Assembly: GCF_041080675.1 (NCBI RefSeq)
Contig: NZ_CP163520.1
Location: forward strand, 4,588,001 to 4,652,000
Reading direction: 5' to 3'
Origin: Streptomyces sp. cg36
GTDB lineage: Bacteria; Actinomycetota; Actinomycetes; Streptomycetales; Streptomycetaceae
Length of the DNA stretch: 64,000 bases
Shown: positions 28,799 to 35,790 of the stretch, piece by piece
Layout: every line of letters starts with the position of its first letter
Numbering within the stretch: position 1 is the first letter of the stretch
Notes under the pieces: model-generated
Database searches by the model: none
What the model was told of the DNA's origin: nothing
The model's input: the letters and a program-made list of their open reading frames with translations, nothing else
Program-made: the position numbers and the translations under genes

Positions 28799-29184
28799 GC
28801 ACCGGCACCGGCCCGGGTGGCGACGGCTCCGTCCCCTCCGGCCCCCCGTACACCCCCGGGAGCGTCCAGCCCCGGCTCAACCGCCCGGTCCACGAGCGGT
28901 ATCCCCAGATCCGCGCCACCAGCGGCTACGGCGACCCCCGGATCCGGCACACCGGGCCCGGTCCGGGCGCGGGCACCGAGCAGGAGCCCGAGCGGTCCTC
29001 GAAGCTGACGGCCCGCCTCGCCCTGGCGATCACCGTGGTGGTGGGCCAGCTCTGGGGGCTCTCGGTGGTCGTCGACGAGTGGATGAAGGGCCACACCGGC
29101 ACCGCGTGGTGGGGGACCGGGTTCCTGGGGCTTTCCTTCCTCGTGGTCCTCGGGCTGTGGCTGCTCGACCCGGAGGACCGCTGA
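28795..29184 (+). CDS. Small two-helix membrane protein of the molybdoenzyme operon
   Basis: A 129-residue protein not recognised by family. The first ~75 residues are polar, Pro/Gly-rich; two hydrophobic helices follow (LALAITVVVGQLWGLSVVV and FLGLSFLVVLGLWLL). ATG overlaps the Rieske stop (ATGA), so it is translated with the respiratory operon. It could be an assembly or anchoring subunit of the complex; this is inferred only from position. Confidence 0.75.
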   Translation: MSTGTGPGGDGSVPSGPPYTPGSVQPRLNRPVHERYPQIRATSGYGDPRIRHTGPGPGAGTEQEPERSSKLTARLALAITVVVGQLWGLSVVVDEWMKGHTGTAWWGTGFLGLSFLVVLGLWLLDPEDR

Positions 29185-29232
29185 GGGGGCGCGGTCGGGA
29201 CGCGGGGCGCGGCCGGCCCCGCGCCCTCGCCG

Positions 29233-29238
29233 TACCCT
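29233..29238 (+). promoter_or_regulatory. -10 box (TACCCT) of leaderless small gene
   Basis: TACCCT ends 6 nt before the ATG at 29245 with no ribosome site between, the spacing expected when transcription begins at the start codon. Confidence 0.5.
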
Positions 29239-29244
29239 TGTCCT

Positions 29245-29448
29245 ATGAGTACCGCCCCCGCCTCCGGACCGCACGAGCCGAAGCCCGCGGCCGAGCCCCG
29301 GCCCCGGCCCAAGCTGGTCTTCGACGATCCGCTGGACCAGCAGTCGTCGGACGACACGGACCGCGGGTGGGGCGAGCGGGCACCGGCGGCCGGCAGCGCC
29401 GCCGATCTGGCGCGCTTCCTCGACGAGAAGCCGCCCCACCACATCTGA
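29245..29448 (+). CDS. Conserved small hypothetical protein
   Basis: A 67-residue soluble protein. The segment KLVFDDPLDQQSSDDTDRGW and the C-terminus DLARFLDEKPPHHI match, from memory, a short hypothetical protein conserved across streptomycetes. The N-terminus is Pro/Ala-rich. It has a -10-like box at leaderless spacing and no cotranscribed partner; mscL ends 19 nt away on the other strand. No function can be assigned. Confidence 0.78.
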   Translation: MSTAPASGPHEPKPAAEPRPRPKLVFDDPLDQQSSDDTDRGWGERAPAAGSAADLARFLDEKPPHHI

Positions 29449-29467
29449 AGCCGCTGGACGAGGCGCC

Positions 29468-29950
29468 CTAGGGGGTGCTGTGTCCGGTGCCGCGCTGGGA
29501 GATCAGCGCGTCGCGGATCTCCTTCAGCACCTCCAGCTCGCTGATCTCCATGGTCTCCTGCACGCCTTCCTTCGCCTTGTCCTGCTGTGCGCGCTTGGCC
29601 AGGACCTTGGCCATCGGCAGGACCATCAGGAAGTAGACGACGGCCGCCGTGATGATGAAGCTCAGCACCGCGCTGAGGACCATGCCCCACATGATCGGGA
29701 TGCCGGAGACGGCCTCGCCCGTCTTCTCGTCGAACTGGCAGGGGCCCTTCAGGCACGAGCTGTAGCTGTTCAGGTCCTTCGTCCCGAACGCGCCCACCAA
29801 CGGGTTGATGACGCCCTTCACGACCGAGTTCACGATGGTGGTGAACGCGGCGCCGATGACCACCGCGATGGCCAGGTCGATCACATTGCCGCGCAACAGG
29901 AAGGCTTTGAAGCCCGCCATGACGCCGTCGCTCTTCTTCTCGTTGGTCAC
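29468..29950 (-). CDS. mscL: Large-conductance mechanosensitive channel
   Basis: A 160-residue MscL, which opens a wide pore under hypo-osmotic shock. The N-terminal FKAFLLRGNVIDLAIAVVIG covers the amphipathic helix and the start of TM1; TM2 is VLSAVLSFIITAAVVYFLMV; a charged cytoplasmic helix ends the protein. The periplasmic loop has two Cys (SCLKGPCQ), an actinobacterial feature not in E. coli. GTG start at 29950. The 144-bp gap upstream holds only promoter-type A/T-richer sequence. Confidence 0.95.
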   Translation of the reverse strand: MTNEKKSDGVMAGFKAFLLRGNVIDLAIAVVIGAAFTTIVNSVVKGVINPLVGAFGTKDLNSYSSCLKGPCQFDEKTGEAVSGIPIMWGMVLSAVLSFIITAAVVYFLMVLPMAKVLAKRAQQDKAKEGVQETMEISELEVLKEIRDALISQRGTGHSTP

Positions 29951-30094
29951 GAGGGAGCCTCTCTTCGCAGGTGCAGGGGGTGGAGCAAACCGTTCCGCAA
30001 CCTACGTCAGCGCATGGCCGGACTGTCCAATCCGCGTACGCAAACAGGTGACTTGACAGGAAGTCAGTGCGATTCGCCGGGTGGTCCGCCTGGT

Positions 30095-30643
30095 TCAGCA
30101 CCAGGTCACCACCAGCCGTGAGGTCGCGCCCGCGCCCGCGAGGGAGGCAGCGGTGGCGCGCGGGACGGAGAGGACGACCAGCGCCCCTTCGCCGCCGGAC
30201 GGTCCGCGCGGCCGGGGAACGTCGGTGACCCGGGCCCCCGAGGCCACGATGCGGGCCGGATCCACCCGGCCCGAGGGCGCGGTGCCCGCCGCGATCACAT
30301 CGACCCGGTCGCCGGGGCGCAGCAGCCGCACGGTCTCCGCGTCCGCGATCCGCACCGGCGCGGAAACCAGCTCGACGGCCGTGGGAGCGGGGCGGGGCGC
30401 CGCCGAACCGTGCGCGCCGGGGCCCGCGAGCCCGGCGGCGGCCGGGTCCGGGCGGTCCGAACCGTGTGCGCCCGAGACCGTGAGCGCGGCAGCCGCGACC
30501 GCCAGCCCGGCCGCGAGGGCACGCCGTCGGCGCCGCACGGCCCGGCGCAGCCGGTGCCGCCCGCCGCGCACCCGCAGCGGGGGGAACGCGGGGACGCCGA
30601 GGGGGGCCGGGGCGGGGGCGGAGGGCAGGGACGTGGGGGACAT
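30095..30643 (-). CDS. SAF-domain (CpaB/RcpC-like) membrane-anchored protein
   Basis: A 182-residue protein with an Arg-rich start (RRAVRRRRRALAAGLAVAAAAL) forming one N-terminal helix, then an SAF domain: VELVSAPVRIADAETVRLLR and PGDRVDVIAAG match the CpaB/RcpC family, which helps assemble Flp pili. No other tad/flp genes are nearby, so pilus assembly is uncertain here; related orphan genes are common in streptomycetes. Confidence 0.72.
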   Translation of the reverse strand: MSPTSLPSAPAPAPLGVPAFPPLRVRGGRHRLRRAVRRRRRALAAGLAVAAAALTVSGAHGSDRPDPAAAGLAGPGAHGSAAPRPAPTAVELVSAPVRIADAETVRLLRPGDRVDVIAAGTAPSGRVDPARIVASGARVTDVPRPRGPSGGEGALVVLSVPRATAASLAGAGATSRLVVTWC

Positions 30644-30770
30644 GACGGGTCACCACCGATCGTGCGGAGCGGGTGCTGCTCGGACGCTCCTCACGATCCC
30701 CGCCCGGCCAACTTCCCGCCGAGCCCTGTGGATTACTCCCCGCCTGTGGAAAACTCCGTCACCCTCGCAC

Positions 30771-30845
30771 GGCCGGACGCCCGACGCCGGACGCCCGACG
30801 CCCGACCCCGAACGCCCGACGCCCGACCCCGGACCCCGGACGTCT
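30771..30845 (+). repeat. GACGCCC-type short tandem repeats
   Basis: The 332-bp gap 30644-30975 has no gene I can support. Its centre is built of imperfect 7- to 15-bp units around GGACGCCCGACGCC and CGACCCCGAACGCC. Composition is low-complexity and strand-asymmetric (C-rich on +). Confidence 0.75.
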
Positions 30846-30975
30846 CGCCCTCGCGCCGCCGGACCTTGTGCCCGCGCCGTCAGCCGCCTCGGCCCCGCAC
30901 CGCCGGCCGCCCTGGGCCCGCACCCGAAGCCAGGACCGCCCCGGCCCCCGCCCCGGCCCCTCTGCCGCCGGGGCC

Positions 30976-31806
30976 CTACGGCAGCCGAATCCCCGTGTCC
31001 AGCCCGTCCAGCGCCCGCGCGCACAGGCAGTCGCGGTCGCCGGACGGGAGCGTGGCGACCGCGTCGAAGAGCACTGTGCGCAGCCGGTCCACGTTCTCCG
31101 CGAAGACCCGCAGCACCTCGTCGTGGGAGACGCCCTCGCCGGTCTCGGCGCCCGCGTCCAGGTCGGTGACCAGGGTCATCGTCGTGTAGCAGAGGCCCAG
31201 CTCGCGGGCGAGGACCGCCTCGGGGTGCCCGGTCATGCCGACCACCGACCAGCCCATCTGCGCGTGCCAGCGCGACTCCGCGCGCGTGGAGAACCTCGGG
31301 CCCTCGACGACGACCAGGGTGCCGCCGTCCACCGCGTCCCAGCCCTGGCCGCGTGCGGCCAGCAGCGCGGCCTTGCGGCCCTCGGGGCAGTACGGGTCGG
31401 CCAGTGCCACGTGCACCACGTTCGGGACCGTGCCGTCGGGCAGCGGGTGGCCGTCGTAGTACGTCTGGGTGCGCGACTTGGTCCGGTCGACCATCTGGTC
31501 CGGTACGAGCAGGGTGCCCGGCCCGTACTCGGGCCGCAGCCCGCCCACCGCGCACGGGCCCAGCACCTGGCGCACGCCCACCGACCGCAGCGCCCACAGG
31601 TTGGCCCGGTAGTTGATGCGGTGCGGCGGGAGGTGGTGGCCGCGGCCGTGCCGGGGCAGGAAGGCGACCCGGCGCCCGGCGATCTCGCCCAGGAACAAGG
31701 AGTCGCTGGGGCTGCCGTACGGGGTGTCGACCTGGATTTCGGTCACGTCCTCCAGGAAGGAGTAGAAGCCCGAGCCGCCGATGACGCCGATCTCTGCGTT
31801 AGCCAT
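30976..31806 (-). CDS. S-methyl-5'-thioadenosine phosphorylase-like enzyme
   Basis: A 276-residue purine phosphorylase of the MTAP/PNP-2 family. Conserved motifs: GVIGGSGFY at the N-terminus (phosphate loop), FLPRHGRGHHLPPHRINYRA, and EGPRFSTRAES with MTGHPEAVLARELGLCY in the nucleoside pocket. It would split methylthioadenosine or a related nucleoside in methionine salvage. ATG 31806 is fixed by the family N-terminus and by TAATGT 7 nt upstream (leaderless). Exact substrate (MTA versus 6-oxopurines) is not certain. Confidence 0.88.
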   Translation of the reverse strand: MANAEIGVIGGSGFYSFLEDVTEIQVDTPYGSPSDSLFLGEIAGRRVAFLPRHGRGHHLPPHRINYRANLWALRSVGVRQVLGPCAVGGLRPEYGPGTLLVPDQMVDRTKSRTQTYYDGHPLPDGTVPNVVHVALADPYCPEGRKAALLAARGQGWDAVDGGTLVVVEGPRFSTRAESRWHAQMGWSVVGMTGHPEAVLARELGLCYTTMTLVTDLDAGAETGEGVSHDEVLRVFAENVDRLRTVLFDAVATLPSGDRDCLCARALDGLDTGIRLP

Positions 31807-31813
31807 GCCGAGC

Positions 31814-31819
31814 ACATTA
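31814..31819 (-). promoter_or_regulatory. -10 box (TAATGT) of leaderless phosphorylase gene
   Basis: Read on the minus strand, TAATGT is followed by 7 nt and then the ATG; no ribosome site is present. Confidence 0.55.
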
Positions 31820-31858
31820 GCCGGGTCGCGCGACGGCCAGAACGGGTGTGCGGACATG

Positions 31859-31895
31859 CCGAGGACCCCGCCGTCGCGGACGGCGGGGTCCTCGG
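31859..31895. terminator. Perfect 17-bp hairpin terminator after fmdB-like gene
   Basis: Arms 31859-31875 and 31879-31895 pair perfectly with a 3-nt GCG loop. It lies just downstream of the zinc-ribbon gene on the minus strand and just upstream of the phosphorylase gene, insulating the two. Confidence 0.85.
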
Positions 31896-31920
31896 GTGGT
31901 TCCCGGGTCGAGCGGCCGGG

Positions 31921-32238
31921 TCAGGCGGCCGACGACGAGGACGACGAGCTCGTGGAGCCCGACGACGAGGAAGTCGTCGAGGCGGCGGGCTTCGAGTCCG
32001 AGCCGGACGACGTCGACGGCTTGGCGGCCGAGGACGACGCGGGCGTGCTGCTGGACGAGGCGCCGCGGCTGTCGTTGCGGTAGAAGCCGGAGCCCTTGAA
32101 GACGATGCCGACGGCCGAGAAGACCTTCTTGAGGCGTCCGTCGCAGTTGGGGCAGACGGTCAGGGCGTCGTCGGTGAACTTCTGCACCGCCTCGAGGCCC
32201 TCGCCGCACTCGGTGCACTGGTACTGGTAGGTCGGCAC
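31921..32238 (-). CDS. FmdB-family zinc-ribbon protein
   Basis: A 105-residue protein. PTYQYQCTECGEGLEAVQ and CPNCDGRLKKVFSAVGIVFKGSGFY form the conserved FmdB zinc ribbon with two CxxC knuckles. The C-terminal 45 residues are almost entirely Ser/Thr/Ala, low complexity. GTG 32238 is chosen because AGGAGGAAG lies 5-8 nt upstream. FmdB proteins are named from a formamidase operon; their role is regulatory at best guess and remains unclear. Confidence 0.88.
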   Translation of the reverse strand: MPTYQYQCTECGEGLEAVQKFTDDALTVCPNCDGRLKKVFSAVGIVFKGSGFYRNDSRGASSSSTPASSSAAKPSTSSGSDSKPAASTTSSSSGSTSSSSSSSAA

Positions 32239-32306
32239 TTGTCTTCCTCCTGGCACTCTCACTCGATGAGTGCTAACGACGGTCCATAGTGACGTATTCC
32301 GCTGGA

Positions 32307-33581
32307 TCAGTCCACCGTCACGGGAACTCGGTGACCGACGCCACTACGCGCGACGGTGCGTCCCGGGGAGCTCGGAGCCAGTCGGGAGCGCAGGGCGACC
32401 AGGGTGATCAGGGCCAGCGCGGTGCCCGCCATGGGCACCAGGAAGCCCGCGGTGGAGCCGTGGGCGTCGGCCAGCCGGCCCGCCACGGTGACCGCTCCGG
32501 CCTGGCCCAGCGCCACGGCGCCGGTCAGCCAGGTGAACGCCTCGGTCCGGGCGGAGGCCGGGACCAGGGACTCGACCAGGGTGTAGCCGGTGATCAGGGC
32601 CGGGGCGATGCAGAGGCCGACGATCAGGCCCAGGCCGCCGAGGAGCACCGCGGAGTGCATCGCCCACAGGCCGGAGGCCGCCAGGGTCAGCCCGGTGTAG
32701 CCGGCGATCAGCCGGGTCCGGGGGGCCGACTTCCAGGCGATGGCGCCGCACGCGATGCCCGCGAGCATGTTGCCCGCGGCGAAGATCCCGTACAGCAGGC
32801 CGTTGGCGCCCGGGTTGCCGATCTCCTCGGCGAAGGCGGTCAGCGAGACCTGCATGCCGCCGAAGACGGCGCCGATGCCGAGGAAGGACACGGCGAGGAC
32901 CCGTACGCCGGGGATGGAGAGCGCGGAGACCTGGTCCACGCGCGCGTGGCCGTCGGCACGGCTGGGCTCGGGCTGGGTGCGGTGCTGGGCGGCGAAGAGC
33001 AGACCGCCGACCAGGGTCAGCGCGGCCTCGGTGATCAGACCGGCGGCCGGGTGGATGCCGGTGCACAGCGCGGTGGCCAGCACCGGGCCGATGACGAAGG
33101 TGAACTCGTCGGTCACCGACTCGAAGGCGGCGGCCGTCGGCATCAGGGGCGAGCCGTCGAGCTTGGCGGCCCAGCGGGCCCGGACCATCGGGCCGACCTG
33201 CGGCACCGAGGCGCCGGTGGGGACGGCGGCCAGGAACAGCGCCCACAGCGGGGCGCCGGCCAGGGCCAGCGCGATCAGCACGGAGCCGGAGGCGGAGTGC
33301 ACGAGGACGCCGGGCAGCAGGACGGCGCGCTGGCCGAAGCGGTCGGCGAGCTTGCCGCTCTGCGGCGCGAACAGCGCCATGGAGACACCGGTGACGGCGG
33401 CCACGGCGCCCGCGCTGCCGTACGAGCCGGTGGTGTGCTGGACGAGGAGCACGATGCTGATGGTGAGCATCGCGAAGGGCTGCCGGGCGGCGAAGCCGGG
33501 CAGGAGGAACGAGAGTGCGCCGGGAGTGCGCAGGAGCTGCCCGTAGCCCGGGCGACGCTCGGAAGCGACCGTGGATGCCAC
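32307..33581 (-). CDS. MFS transporter (12-helix)
   Basis: A 424-residue protein with about twelve helices and motif-A-like SGKLADRFGQRAVLLPG after helix 2. Not close to the DHA2 exporters in this window. The GTG at 33581 is chosen because it begins just before the conserved cytoplasmic N-terminus (PGYGQLLRTPGALSFLL); the 504-residue longer frame is basic junk. Substrate unknown. An inverted repeat CTCTGC-N5-GCAGAG lies about 145 bp upstream. Confidence 0.85.
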   Translation of the reverse strand: MASTVASERRPGYGQLLRTPGALSFLLPGFAARQPFAMLTISIVLLVQHTTGSYGSAGAVAAVTGVSMALFAPQSGKLADRFGQRAVLLPGVLVHSASGSVLIALALAGAPLWALFLAAVPTGASVPQVGPMVRARWAAKLDGSPLMPTAAAFESVTDEFTFVIGPVLATALCTGIHPAAGLITEAALTLVGGLLFAAQHRTQPEPSRADGHARVDQVSALSIPGVRVLAVSFLGIGAVFGGMQVSLTAFAEEIGNPGANGLLYGIFAAGNMLAGIACGAIAWKSAPRTRLIAGYTGLTLAASGLWAMHSAVLLGGLGLIVGLCIAPALITGYTLVESLVPASARTEAFTWLTGAVALGQAGAVTVAGRLADAHGSTAGFLVPMAGTALALITLVALRSRLAPSSPGRTVARSGVGHRVPVTVD

Positions 33582-33723
33582 GGCCCTTGCCTTTCTGCCG
33601 CCTGGTAGCGCGCCCCTGGTACGGGTGAGTACGGGCGTTGCCGAGAGCTGTCCTCTTGCGCGGAACTGCGGTAGATGCCGGGGCTCACTGCGAGAGCCTC
33701 CGACCGCCATACGGTCGCGCCAG

Positions 33724-33740
33724 CTCTGCGTCAGGCAGAG
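33724..33740. promoter_or_regulatory. Inverted repeat upstream of MFS gene
   Basis: CTCTGC-N5-GCAGAG is a perfect 6-bp inverted repeat in the 462-bp gap 33582-34043. It could be an operator for the minus-strand MFS gene. Apart from this and the terminator at 33984-34019, I see no gene in this gap. Confidence 0.35.
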
Positions 33741-33983
33741 TTGGTCGATCAGTGGTGTGCCTTCATGGTACAGGGGGAATCGGCGTGACGCCTGTGAAAG
33801 CGGACGGATGGCCGAGATCACACCTCTGATTAACCGGATCTTCTTCCGGGCGTCCCCTGATTCGATGGACGCGGGACGCCGGTCTCACCCCGTGCGGGCC
33901 ACCGCGGCGGCCCGCACTCACGGATTGCCTCCACGGACCGCCCCCGACGGGACGCCCCGCCGGGGAGACGCGGACCGCCCCCA

Positions 33984-34019
33984 GGGGTCTCCCGCCGGGA
34001 AGACCCGGCGGGAGACCCC
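33984..34019. terminator. Perfect 16-bp hairpin terminator after CPA1 antiporter gene
   Basis: Arms 33984-33999 and 34004-34019 pair perfectly with a 4-nt AAGA loop, 25 nt beyond the antiporter stop on the minus strand. Confidence 0.88.
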
Positions 34020-34043
34020 GAACTGCACCTGCGGCGACAGGCC

Positions 34044-35558
34044 CTAGCGGGACGAGCGCGGGGCCGTTTCCCCGCCGGTGCCCAGCCAGCCCGCCAGCTT
34101 GCCGCCCTGGCCGACCGCGCGCAACCGGGCCTCGGCCGCGTCCCGGACCGGGTCGGTGGCCACCACGAGCAGCTCGTCGCCGCGTCGCAGCACGGTCGTG
34201 GGGCCCGGCACGAAGCTCGCCCCGTCCCGGACGACCAGGGTCACCGCGGCGCCGGGCGGCAGCCGCAGCTCGTGCACCTCGACGCCGTGCATGCGCGACT
34301 CGGCCGGGATGGCCACCGACAGCAGATGGCCGCGCAGCCGCTCCAGGGGGGCGGACTCGATCCCCAGGTCCGAGGCGGTCTCGGTGTCGGAGATCTCCAG
34401 CTTGCGGGCCAGCCAGGGCAGCGTGGGGCCCTGGATGAGGGTGTAGACGACCACCAGCACGAAGACGATGTTGAAGACCCGCTCGCTGCCGTCGATCCCG
34501 GAGACCATCGGGATCGTGGCCAGGATGATCGGGACGGCGCCGCGCAGCCCCGCCCAGGACATCAGGGCCTTCTCCTGCCAGGGCATCTTGAACGGCGCCA
34601 GGCTGACCAGCACCTCCAGCGGCCGGGCGACCATCGTCAGGACCAGGCCGATGATCACGGCGGGCCAGAAGTCGCTGGGCAGCTCGTGCGGGGTGACCAG
34701 CAGGCCGAGCAGGACGAACATGCCGATCTGGGCGATCCAGCCCAGCCCGTCGGCGAAGCCCCGGGTGGCGGGCCAGTGCGGCAGCTTGGAGTTGCCGAGG
34801 ACCATCGAGGCCAGGTAGACGGCGAGGAAGCCGGAGCCGTGGGCCATGGCGCCCGCGGCGTACGCGGCCACCGCGATGGCCATCACGGCGATCGGGTAGA
34901 GGCCGGACGCGGGCAGCGCCACGTGCCGCAGGCCCCAGGAGCCCAGCCAGCCGACCGCGAGCCCGATCCCGGCGCCGATGGCCAGTTCGAGGGCGATCTT
35001 TCCGGCCAGGACGTACCAGGAGTCCACCGGACCCGGTGTGGAGAAGGCGACGACCAGGATGACCACGGGCGCGTCGTTGAAGCCGGACTCGGCCTCCAGG
35101 ACGCCGGTGATCCGGGACGGCAGCGGGACCTTGCGCAGGACGGAGAAGACGGCCGCGGCGTCCGTGGAGGACACGACCGCGCCGATGATCAGTGACTGCC
35201 GCCATTCGAGCCCGACCAGGTAGTGCGCACCGGCCGCGGTGACCCCCACGCTCACCGCGACGCCGACGACCGAGAGCACGATCGCGGACGGCAGGACCGG
35301 GCGGATCTCCTTCCACTTGGTCCCCAGGCCGCCCTCGGCCAGGATCACCACCAGGGCGGCGTAGCCGATGACCTGGGTCATCTCGGCGTTGTCGAACTGG
35401 ACGTCGAAGATCCCGTCCTGCCCTATCGCTATCCCTATGCCGAGATACAGGAGCAGGCTGGGGAGCCCGCTGCGCGAGGAGACGCGCACCGCCGCGACGG
35501 CGATGAGCAGCACGAGCGAGCAGATGAGCAGGAGCTCGTTGAGATGGTGGACAGTCAG
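34044..35558 (-). CDS. CPA1 K+/Na+:H+ antiporter with RCK-C domain (NhaP2/CvrA type)
   Basis: A 504-residue protein if it starts at CTG 35558. About twelve helices are followed by a TrkA-C/RCK-C domain (residues ~390-480, with RGDELLVVATDP). ESGFNDAPVVILVVAF carries the FND motif of CPA1 exchangers. The first available GTG (35513) would delete the start of helix 1 (HLNELLLICSLVLLIAVAAV); no ATG, GTG or TTG occurs upstream in frame, whereas the CTG has AAGGA 7 nt before it. It likely sets cytoplasmic K+/pH balance, gated by nucleotide at the RCK domain. Confidence 0.85.
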   Translation of the reverse strand: MTVHHLNELLLICSLVLLIAVAAVRVSSRSGLPSLLLYLGIGIAIGQDGIFDVQFDNAEMTQVIGYAALVVILAEGGLGTKWKEIRPVLPSAIVLSVVGVAVSVGVTAAGAHYLVGLEWRQSLIIGAVVSSTDAAAVFSVLRKVPLPSRITGVLEAESGFNDAPVVILVVAFSTPGPVDSWYVLAGKIALELAIGAGIGLAVGWLGSWGLRHVALPASGLYPIAVMAIAVAAYAAGAMAHGSGFLAVYLASMVLGNSKLPHWPATRGFADGLGWIAQIGMFVLLGLLVTPHELPSDFWPAVIIGLVLTMVARPLEVLVSLAPFKMPWQEKALMSWAGLRGAVPIILATIPMVSGIDGSERVFNIVFVLVVVYTLIQGPTLPWLARKLEISDTETASDLGIESAPLERLRGHLLSVAIPAESRMHGVEVHELRLPPGAAVTLVVRDGASFVPGPTTVLRRGDELLVVATDPVRDAAEARLRAVGQGGKLAGWLGTGGETAPRSSR

Positions 35559-35790
35559 TGGCCGATCCTTCCCCTCACGCGCCGTCAGGCGCCCTCACAT
35601 ACCGGTGCCGCAACGTTCCTTCGGACACCAGTACTTCGTTACCTTACCTAATCTTTGACGAGTTCTTTACGCAAGAACGTGTCCGTAGGACGAGCTGACG
35701 CTCATAAAAGACACCGCGTCCGGGGCTGTCAGCCGCTGCGCCTATGGTTGCTCCAGCACCTAGGACCACCCTGCCCCTCGAAGGACAGCG

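Noticed and set aside
33799..34047. Small plus-strand gene starting MAEITPLINRIFF
   Set aside because: No ribosome site, Arg/Pro/Thr-rich random composition, and it overlaps the antiporter terminator hairpin and stop.
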